Shown piece by piece: positions 11,179 through 22,100 of a stretch of 64,000 nucleotides of DNA (within the stretch, counting starts at the first letter, position 1; each line of letters starts with the position of its first letter). The stretch is taken from contig BQMF02000019.1 of assembly GCA_027922465.2 (NCBI GenBank), positions 1 through 64,000 of the forward strand, in the 5' to 3' direction. The notes below the pieces were generated by a model, which did not search any database, had not been told where the DNA came from, and saw only the letters and a program-made list of their open reading frames with translations. This DNA is from Turritopsis dohrnii (Eukaryota > Cnidaria > Hydrozoa > Anthoathecata > Oceaniidae). The translations under genes and the position numbers were made by a program.

Positions 11179-12842
11179 TTGCTTTTGAGTTATATCCCAA
11201 ACATCTGCGCACATGAGGACCATCAGCATGGCATCTCAGATAGCGACCAATATGCCACAGAAGGAGAAAAGCATAACACTGATTATGATCACGATGCGTT
11301 CCTTGGCAAAGGACATGGGCACGACTTTGACGGTCTGGAGACCGAGGAAGCGAAGAGAAGACTCCAGCTAATGGTTTTAAAGGTACAAGCATAAAAATTG
11401 AAAATACATTAGTATTTCAATTACTGCCTGAAACGTTGTGCGCGAAACGAAATATAACGTTTATTTAAAGTTATCGTATCGTATTTCTGTTCAAGCAATC
11501 CTTCAAACTTTTTGAACCTGTTATAGAAGATTTAGCTAGACTTTAATTTTAACATTTCAGGTTGATACTAGTGGTGATGGACTTGTTACTTTCGTGGAAT
11601 TAAGAACTTCGATTGATCATCAGCGGACTGCGCATATATGTGGGAAAACATTCATATGATCATAAGGAAAGATGACGACGATAAGGATAGCGAAAGGTCT
11701 TCTTGAAGATTTCAACTCTTCTAAAACACCTTTTTTATGCCGGCCCGGACAGTGACTGGACCAACAACCTGCACGTTCAATCTTGTATATATCGGATGTC
11801 ATTGTTTTAGAAAGTGCGTGAAAAAATCGAAAAAGCAAAGCGTAAGTTCGAATCAGCAGATACCAATAAAAATAGTAAACTAAGCCGTGAAGAGTATGTC
11901 TACTTCCGCCATCCGGAAGAAAGCAGCAAAATCATTCTAAACGAGATCGTTGTCGATGAAGTGATCGAAGAAATGGACCAAGATAGAAGTAAGTATGAAG
12001 TTTTATCGAAACGGATAACATTTTACATCACTGGCAGTGAAGTGAATGTTTACTTTGTACTCTCAGTGATGAAAAGCAATAAGTTCGTCTAACAAATCGT
12101 TGCCACCAGACTTTTATAGTGTCTAGGTTAGTGAAGATAAGGTTCACGATTTGTTTTGATCGTATTAATCAGAGGCGTAGTCAGGGTCAGTCAAAAAAAG
12201 TGGAGGAGTTCAACATTATGATATTTCTTTTCAGTCTTAAGTGGCGATTAGGTTACTTGCACGCTTTCCTTTTCTACCCTAAATGACTTAACTCTCCTCC
12301 ACAAATTTTGACTGACCTCTGGCTACGCCTCTGTTAATGGTAACGATTTGTCAGATAAACATACTCCAAGCACAGAATTGAATCACACATATTAACTTCT
12401 TCATTTCCTTATAAGTTTTTGATTTTGAAATTTGAAACATTCTGCCATTTAATTTTTTTTGTGAACATACATTTGATTTCTAATAATTCTTTATCCTCTC
12501 CATTGAAACGCTTCTTACTTTTTCAGTTTGATAGACTTGGACGAATTTCTTGGTCAATACGTGGACGATGATGGTGACCCACCAACTTGGATTCTCGAGG
12601 ATCGAAAGCATTTTGTAGACACACTCGATCACGATAAAAGCGGTTTTCTCGAACGAAATGAAATGCGCGAATGGGTTCTCCCTAATAAAAACGAAACACG
12701 AACGGAAGCAGAACACTTGATAAATGATGCAGATGATGACGGAGATAAAAGGCTGAGCTTGCAAGAAATATTAGATCATTACGAGCTATTTGTCGGCAGC
12801 ACAGCTACAGATCATGGAAGGGCGCTAAGAGAAGAACTGTGA
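11179..12842 (+). CDS. reticulocalbin/calumenin-like ER calcium-binding protein (CREC family), partly irregular
   Basis: Exon pieces: about 11179-11382, 11561 to about 11658, 11811-11988 and 12527-12842. The first ends in DHDAFLGKGHG followed by DFDGLETEEAKRRLQ, the conserved CREC N-terminal region. EF-hands: DTSGDGLVTFVE (second piece), DTNKNSKLSREE (third), a hand split between the third and fourth (DQDR then LIDLDEF), DHDKSGFLERNE and DDDGDKRLSLQE (fourth). The protein ends FVGSTATDHGRALREEL; REEL resembles a KDEL-type ER-retrieval tail, and family members are ER-luminal. AATAAA lies at 12891. Irregularities: the signal peptide exon is not found; the second piece reaches TGA at 11656-11658 where EF-hand 2 should continue; the split EF-hand lacks two codons and its phases do not match (1 then 2). 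It could be a gene with unrecognised small exons, a sequence with indel errors, or an early pseudogene. Confidence 0.75.
12170..12333. mobile_element. hAT-type MITE
   Basis: Terminal inverted repeats begin CAGAGGCGTAG at 12170 and end CTACGCCTCTG at 12333, continuing inwards with imperfect pairing (GTCAG..GTGGAGGAGTT against AACTCTCCTCCAC..CTGAC). The 164-bp element is flanked by TTAAT on both sides (12165-12169, 12334-12338). CAGRGGCGTAG ends are typical of hAT-derived MITEs. It lies in the last intron of the reticulocalbin-like gene. Confidence 0.75.
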
Positions 12843-13183
12843 AGAAATACGTGAGTTGTGGACCAACATTAAGCCTGTACCAACACTGTTAATAAACTTA
12901 TTCATTTCTGAAATATTGTCAGACTTCCGAAAATTCACAGTGTAGCCATTTTAAAGGTAGCGATAAAACACCACTGTTGTATCTAACACGCATATAAGAA
13001 ATTCGGAAACCAAATTTCTTATTTCTAATCCGTATTATAATTTGACCATCTTAATATATTTTACCAAGTGTCTAAATGTTAAGTTCATTTTCATATAAAA
13101 ACAGCTATGATAAACGTTAGACATCTCTTAACACAGACTCGTCCATTGTTAGTTTCTGTCTGCTTCAAATATGGATTCAAATA

Positions 13184-16100
13184 TCACGTGACTTTCTTTC
13201 TTCTCGCCTGCTTTTGTTTATCCATGACGATTTTCATCTTCTTAGTCATGAAGTAAGGCTTTTCTAGTGAACCATTGTTTCGCTCCAAATCTTCCACTAA
13301 GAAAAAGAAGATAGGCTACAAACAACATAAGGTATTGATGAACCAAGTTGGTTTACATTTGAAATCTAATGCTGATATATCTATGACGTCATAAAACCAT
13401 TTGATATTAAATAAAAATCATGCTTAAACCTTTCCACCATTTCATCAAGGGACTTCAAAAATTTCAACACACTTACAGTAACATAAGAACAGCGTATCGA
13501 TCCCCATATCATATACTTTGAAAAAAATAGAAGTTATAAGATAAGCTCCAACAAAGCAAATCTAATAAAGAAAATATATATTATAGTGTAAATAGAGCCT
13601 TAGAAATTTTTTTTTTCTTAGGTCTTGAAAAGAAAGATCCGGTTAATATTTTTCTTACCAAAATTGGAACGTAACTGTAATTCAATCTCTTTCTTTGAAA
13701 TGCATTGTATTGGTCAAACACGAAAAAACTAGCAACCCCTACAAATACAAAATATTTATCTTGTTAAGTGTGTCCAAATGAGCGGATGCCAATGATTCGA
13801 AATTTTGACGTGTTGAAATTACCAGCACGCTGTAGTAATAATGACACCTACCAATTCCGCCAGCTATCACCAATTTCCCAAGAAATAACACAAAAATGCT
13901 AATCCCATTTACAGCAATTGTTCTACGAAGAAGTATGAATAGTCGGTTTTCTAGAATAGATGTTTTTGTGAAAATAATTACGCCACAGAATTATTTTACC
14001 GAACAGGATTGCGAAGCAGTAGTCGAAAAGCTTCTTTTGCGGACCAACAAAAACTTCCTCCATACACTGCAATCTGGAAATAAACATGGCTGTTTATACA
14101 TAACAAACTCTTGTATAGTTAGTGGATTGTCGGTGATAAATCGTAATCGTGATCGTAATAGCTAGTGTCCAAATGGAGTAGTGCTTTTTGTTCAAATGAA
14201 ATCACTTTCATACCACAATGTATGCAGCTTTATTGATGAACTTGATGCAAATTTCCAGTATCCAAAAACAGCATCTGAAACATCTAAATTCATAATTTGT
14301 GTAACAATCCATAAAAGAGTGCGTTTACATGAAGGCCGTACTGAACTCAGTACGGGTTGAATTTTCAATCCTCCCGTATCGAGTTTCAATACGGGTTTTT
14401 ATTTCAGTACGGTTCCTGGTCAAACCTTCAGCGGTGTTTACATGATAACGGCCGTACTGAAATTTAACCCGTGATGATTTCAAACCTATTTCTCAAATAG
14501 GTTTGAAATTTCGATACGGCTTGGAAAGGTGTGAAAGTTTTCACATTTCATTGTTTTATCATAAAATGTGTTAACAAGCATGCGCATATTAATTAAATTT
14601 TGCTGACACCTATGAAACAAAATACAGAATGTGCTAAATTTATTTCATTGTGCACAGAAAATATTTCTACCCGTACTGAAATCTCAAACATGTGTGATTT
14701 CAGTACGGCTCTCATGTAAATGCGCTCGTAGAGAGAACTAGAAACTAGTAAAATCTATTGTTTCGATTGTTACTCGCGAACACTCGCCAAGACCGTATCG
14801 AAATTTCTCATGTAAACAGAATGTCAATTTCAAACCGGTTGAAATCTCAAACCGGTTTGAGTTCAGTACGGGCCTCATGTAAACGCACTCAAGTCATCCT
14901 TAATCATCAGTAACAATATATCAACAAAATGTCATTCATTACGTTGCCACAACTTTGAAGAACGAACTTTGTGGATGTGCTAAAGATAAGGAGAAGAAGT
15001 TCAAGTGCAAAGAGGTTTAGGCTAGAGGTTGGTTCTTGTCGTTAAAACACCCCCGGAAGAAATCTATGAAATGATGATTCAAGATTTCCTGAATATTACT
15101 CACCTTTGATCCTGTTACGAACAAATTCCAGTATCACTCGAATAAACGTAACCACACTTAAAATGGCAGAACCAAGAGCTAAAGAGCCGGTATGATATCT
15201 AAAAGCAGTCCAGAAGTGATAATGCTCTCACCTGTCCGTTCCGGGTTATCTTTTGAAGGGCGTAATTACACACAGGGCATACGTTTAAGGCGTTTTAGGG
15301 TGCAATGATATATAGAATACAGAAAAATGTTTTTTAAGAAAATGATTGGCTGACGAGCTAGATTCATCAGTTGAGATACATTTGAGAGAAACACAACTCA
15401 ACCTTCGAAAAGCTTCATCAAGTTACATATACCTAACAGCCTTTTGCATAGCTGATAGAACAGGAAACCGTGGTATATCCTGAAATGAAAACAATAAAAA
15501 CAGTAGCTCAACCAATGAAAAATAATGATAACAGTAGCTTAACCAATGAAAATAATGATAAAAATAGCTCAACCAATGAAAATAATGATAACAGTAGCTC
15601 GACCAATAAAAAAGACAGCTTCACTTCGTTTCACTGTAACAGTAAACTCTGGCACATCGATAATTCAAATAATAATAAGGACCTTCTCGAGCAAAAGAAA
15701 TTCATCATTGGTTAAGTGTGTGTTGTTTCTTTCTCTAGTCAAATCAATTGTTCAAGAAACATTCTACTTTTTCATCTATAAAGAATTTTCACTCACTTGT
15801 GGCTTGCGTGTCGACCAATAATACGAAGCAAAGGCACCTGCCAAACTGATCTCAGTGAAAGCTACGAGAAATTTGCAGCCCCAAAGCCAACCAAACGCGA
15901 CGAAAACACTCATTTCCGCAACAAACGCATTCGAATTATATCTTGCGAAGTCACATGTTGCACTCGTGTTTGGATATAGCTCAGTAAATGTTTTCTTGTT
16001 GCAGAAGTCTCCAGTTGTTAAGTTGAATTGAGGATCAGAGACTGAGACCTGGTATTCTGCTTTAACACTTGATACCAAATACCTGGAAAGGTTTATAAAT

Positions 16101-19100
16101 CATCCTTTTGCTATTTGAAGTAACCATTTATGTTTCCAACAAAAACAGAAGACGTGGCAAGAGGATTCTACATCTACAGTTACACGTTGACATCATTGAA
16201 AAAGAATCCCGCCATTACACAGTGGCGTAAAAAACTGAAGGTTGTTTTCAACGAATTGAATATCTCAGAAAGTGTTTGCAAGATGTTTGTGAAGTGTCTT
16301 TGTAAGTTTTCTGCGATAATATACCCCATTACTTTTAAGAGGAAACACACAATTTCCAGAATTCTAGTGTTCCAAATTTTGTTGAAAAATCACTGCGAAT
16401 GAGTGCATTTCTATAGAAACATACACACTATTTCAATAAAACTGCTCTTGATCGCAGTGATTTTTTGAAGATTTTGCCCACCAAATTAGGCAGTTAAATA
16501 ATCGTATCAGAAAACGTACAGTAGGACAGCAGCGCATAACCCAAACCATATTAATTGAAGTAACCATGGTAGCAGTGGAAAGATTAATGAAGAAGGCATT
16601 TGACAAACAGCTCTAAAAGCAACATAGGAAAACATCATCATCTCGTTTCAATATTGTTGTTACTTTTGCAATTTCACTTACCTGCTAGCTTCAGCAATCA
16701 ATGCACACGCAATACGGATGCGAAACCACAAGTAAATCACAATGAAGAACAAAACCAGAAACACAACACTCAGTAAGAGGCCTGTACATAAACGCACAGG
16801 AGTAAGACACCTGTACATAGCAGTGGTAAAAATGAATACAGTGTGTCTTTATTCTTTTGGAAAAAAAACTGAAATGGTCGGCTGTCGGAGTCAAACAAAA
16901 TCACACCTTTTGGTGGCAGATGAAGAGAGAGATCTGATCGGTTATGGCGGATTTTGATAGAGTTTTTAATACATAAACAAGAAGCCGCTTGGTTTTAAGA
17001 CTTCAGAGCACACAACGATACACATCTAATCTCAAAACTACATCATCGCCAAATATTTTGGTCAAACCTGATAAAATGACTGCCAAATTCAAAATCATCG
17101 TCTTCCAATTGTGCTTTGTGAATTTTTTTTAATGAAAATCGGAGAAGTTTCGAAATTTGGTCAAATACTGGCCAGAATTACCCAAATGTGAGAAAACCTA
17201 AGAGAATAACTGTCAAATTCGAAATCAGCACCTTTCAAATGTGATCTGTACAAAATTTTATGAAATTTAAGAACTTTCGAAATTTGGTCCAAATTTGGCC
17301 CGAATTACCCAATTCTGGTCAAATCTGACAAAACGACTGTCAAATTCAAAATCAGCACCTTTCAATTGCGCTTTGTGCAAATTTTTGTGAATATTGGAAA
17401 ACTTTCGTAATTTGGCCCAAATTGTCCAGTTTTAGTCAAATTCGAAATCAGCGCCTTTCAATTATGTTGAAAATTTTTATGAAAATTGGTCAACTGAAAT
17501 TCCAAATTTGGCCGAAATGTCATGAAGCGATGTCATGCCATGAGGAAGAGGAGGAGAAGAAACCACGGATTAGACTTTACTCCACCACGGGTTCCTAAAG
17601 TCAATAATGAAGAACTATTGCAAATGATCGGTTTAACGCTCTGTATTGAAAAACCATTTGATAAGGACGTATATAATCCGTCGATTGAAATGTTTCTTCA
17701 TTCATGCATTAAAATCTCTAATAGTCCTGACCTCACACGTTGGCAAACAATCAGTTTTTGTCATAAATGGAAGTTGAAAAAGAAATGAATCGTACATAAA
17801 ACCAACCACGTGATTTTATTATTGGTGAATTCAGCAAAGGACCAATTCCAAGTAATGTCCACACTTGTGTTAGTGTCATTCAAATACTTGTACTTGTTAC
17901 CCATGTAATATATACCTAAGGAATGATATCAACGTTATTCAAGACTGTTATTGTATTTGCCACAGAAATCTTTCTATATTTAGATACGTCTGTATATATA
18001 CTGTACTACGTTTACTTTAAACCAGTGTAAAATAAACGAAACCATCACATATGAGCAATCATAAGGTGCACATGTCGTGAACTGAAAATCACTATGTTCG
18101 CAAGCAAAAGTTTTGATGACAATATTGTCAGGCTAACTATTTCACCTGTGGAAAACCTCCGTTTGGATATGTTTGAAAGTTTTTTTTTCAATTTTCAGGA
18201 AAAGTGCACTTGGTCTCCTTCACTACCCATATAGCTTGAAAAGTTGATCAAAACAATGTATGGGATCAGATCGTAACGATGAACGATAAAGATATTGCTT
18301 CAAGTCAAGTCCAAAAAAGTAGATAAAATGCAGACCAAAAATACTTCAGTTGTACCCAAAGATGGTTTTTAACGAGATGTTTTCCCTTTAATGTCGTGTT
18401 CTTATTGGTGTAGTGGTTGCTATTGAAAATCACAATGCAATGTCCAAACTACCTTATCGGCCCTTTTTACGCCGGTCCTAATGTGGCGTTAATTTTGGTG
18501 GGCGGCGTTAAAAGGGCCGGCGTAAAAAGGGCCGGCGTAAAAAGGGCCAAAAAAATGGAAATTTTTCAAAAAATCGGCGTTATTTTTTAAAGTTGAAATT
18601 TAGATTTGAAAAAATGAAACAAACTATAGATGTGAAAGAACTCTTTGGAGACAATGAAGAGTCAGATGAAGGGGAAGTTGAAGCCGAAATAGAATCAGTT
18701 GACGATGAGGGAATTAGAGAAAATAATAAAAGCATTAATGAAAAAGAGGACGAAATAACTGTAATAGATTAAGTCTTACGATGTATTAGATGATATATAT
18801 TAGAAGACATTTGTAGTATAAGTTAAAATTTGAACAGAAAAAGTGAAAAATAGTGCTGAAAAAATTTTTTTTCTTTTTTACTTTTGAGGCGTAAATAACG
18901 GCCCTAAGTGGCGTTAAGGCAAAATCTTGGGGTGGCGGAATAAGGGCCGGCGTAAAAAGGGCCGGCGTTAAATTAAGGCCGGCGTAAAAAGGGCCGATAA
19001 GGTAATTTGGTAAATTTTTCATTCTTGTTGATATTTTGTCATGTGAGACTACTAATCGTCAGGGAAAGAAACAAAGCAAGGTGTTTGGCAAATTTGAATC

Positions 19101-22100
19101 TTGGTAAATATTCAAAAAACGTTACAGGAATTTGTGGAGCTGCGTTTTTTTTTGCGTTACTGGTGAATGTCCTCCAGCTGTCAAGACTACACAAAGGAAC
19201 TTTACCTGTACCATAAAATAACAATATGATTGATAGTGCTTCCAATTGTTGGAAAGTTAGTGTTAGTGTATCGACAACAATGTTTTGATAGAGAGTCACC
19301 TCTTTACTTACATTGCTTACATTACATCACAATACTTACAAGTAATGATGTTCTTACCGTATCCAAGAGAAGCAAGAACACCGAGCTCTGTCAAAATGAT
19401 CAGAGGAAACGTCATCCATCTGAAAGGGAAAAAACTTGAGCTAGAATCTCACACTCTGCATTGTTGAATCCTCTTATAGGGAACAAAAAATTTAAAATCA
19501 TAAACCTAGAGACGAAGGTTTAAAAACATAGGCAAAGATTTGTATCGTTGTATTGAAAGACCGTTTCATAAGCATTTTCAATGTTTGAGTCATCAATTAA
19601 GCCAGGAAGAAAAAACGAAAAAATAACAATAGTTGATAACTGTTACCTTGCCAACACTATGTAGAAGATGGAAATGAACACAGCAGCTGAAAGGAGACTA
19701 AGGTGAAATTTATTTTTTAAAATTTCTGAAAACATTTGACCAAGCAACATGCAACTTTAATAAATGCCATATAGTCAACTAAAATATAATGATTATTAGT
19801 TGAAATATTTGACAACTATTTGAAACACATGAAGTTCGCTGCGAAATCTTGAAAAACAAACTGGTAACCAAGCAACAGTAAAATAAATACATTGTAATCC
19901 ACAACCACGTGACGTTTAAATCTTCCAATATCTACAAAAACAATCATGCTCAGTATCTTACTGATAATTCAGTTGTGATGATAAACTGTTAAGAATTAAA
20001 CTGAGGGTTGCAGTGTGCTGGTGTCAACAGTACGAATGTCACAATAAGAAAGGAAACTATTAGCTGGCTTGTGTAAAGATGGCGAAAAAAATGAGATAAC
20101 CAAATGCTCGTGGAGATTCTCTGATGATTTTAGTTTTCTCCCAACCTTCAGTCTATGATCTTTAAATTAAAGAATTCAAACGCTTAGGAACGTTAATGAA
20201 CGTTTATTCTGTGATATCTTTCAGCATACCTTCATTGATACATTTTGAGTTTGAACTAAAAGTTCAATGGCACTAAAATGAAATAAAAAGCACAAACTGT
20301 CGATAACTTATGGTCAAACATACCAAGATGTACTTCATATACACATCAAAGGATTGAATTCCTGTAAGTACAACTTCGTACCAAAAGGTTATCTGGCCAT
20401 CTTGCATAAGATCTGTCTAAGCCATTCCCCACGTGAAAAACTACTGTTGCATAGTACCTCTACCCCTATTGTCCATGAACATGTATATTAACATATTCTT
20501 CTGTTTATATTTTAGAGTAGAACATTGATTTCTAGTGATAAATATACCACAGTCGTGAATCAATGAGGTTTTCTCTATGTTCTACTCCTTTACCTATTGA
20601 TCAGTGACATTGAGTTAATGTTTGACACTACGCTTGAAAGATGGCCACAATCGACTTAAAGTGCCCATTTCCAGACTGTTTGTACTCAACGGGCCCACAC
20701 GAGGCAGTAGCTGCTGCAGCTCTCCTCAATGCTCATACATTGGCCCACCAGTTAGCCCCTTCACAGTCTTCAACTGCTGCTCGTGCTCCTAAGCTGATTC
20801 GACCGAAGGTGAATCCAAATATAACTGGTTGCTTATTTTCTGTCCACTTTACTTTTGTAACGTCTATGTGTCCATGGACTGATCATTTTTATGATTTCAC
20901 AATCTGCAATCTTATAAAATATACATAAAAGCTTGTCGTTTTGCCGCGTAGCAGGTATCTCATACGCATCGAAAACATTTGCGCGATATGTATGATGCAC
21001 AATTGATATGCGAAAGTAGTTGCCAATAGCAACATATAGAGCACTGTAATTGTCTTCAATTTCCTAATTTCTTAATTTCTCTGATGATGTAAATGAGCTA
21101 TCAGTTATTCCTAGTTAAACAAAACATTTCATTCAAAGACGTTTTTTGAAAAAGGATGAGGAAAACTTGAGAATGTTTGAAAAAATGGGTATCCTACTAA
21201 CTCTTCTCCATTGTCAATATCTTCACTGGTTAAATATTGACCGTCAGTGTTGATGATATGTAGAGAGCTGATGTTGTCAGCATTGTCAGGTAGACATCTG
21301 TAGAATACTAAGAGAAGAAGAAGAAATAACTAAAGGATAATGCGTGCGTTTGTTGCATCAACGGAAAACACTTCGTACCTGACGAACTTTGAAGGTAGTA
21401 AGGTGCACACAATTCTTCCTTGATCAGTTTTTCTTTTTCAGCCTGTAGAAAAAGTAAAAGTTTTAATCTGAATTGTTGTGAACGGAAGTTTATTATGTTT
21501 CAGCTTAACGCCATGATGAATAATAAAGATTTTGGTTGTTGAAAACTGCTGTTGTCAATACAGGAATTTTCTTCGTCGCCCAATCATGGTGACATTAAAG
21601 AAGGCCCCCAGATGAAAACCGGCACCGCGATCCCTGCAATACACAACAGTTTGGCTTGACTACCTTGGAATCTGCTTTTGAAACAACGACACCTTGCACA
21701 CAAACCGTTTCATTCCATGATGCTTCAGTCCCATTCTTGTTTTCTTTCGTGCATTCAGTGACACAAACCTATGATAAATAACTCACTACTCATCAATCAT
21801 GACTAAAGTGAAGGATATTCAGAAAGGCAAATTATTATTTTTTTCTACTTGTGGTGTGGGACAGGTCAATCCATGCTTTACCCAAGCAAGTGGATTATTG
21901 GTCTTCGCACTAGTGCAAGTCGTCAAATCAAAATAATGAAGGTAATTCTTGCTGGGGCTGAAATTAAAAAGTAGGAAGGCTGAATTTTTTTTTTTTTTTC
22001 ATCAAATTGGGATCCATACAAGACTATATGGTTCTTCTCCCTCTAGAACATAAATTTTCAAATAAAAATATTAAAAATATTTTTTATTTAATAACTTAAA

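Noticed and set aside
12480..12764. 94-codon minus-strand frame
   Set aside because: Antisense shadow of the reticulocalbin-like last exon.
17522..17788. Plus-strand 88-codon frame with a basic start
   Set aside because: It lies next to and antisense of a confirmed SLC44 exon (17796-17915) and has no domain or splice support.
20322..20416. Longer version of the SLC44 exon ending at 20324
   Set aside because: That donor leaves the wrong phase and 20 non-family residues. The donor at 20382 with the acceptor at 19698 gives exact family spacing.
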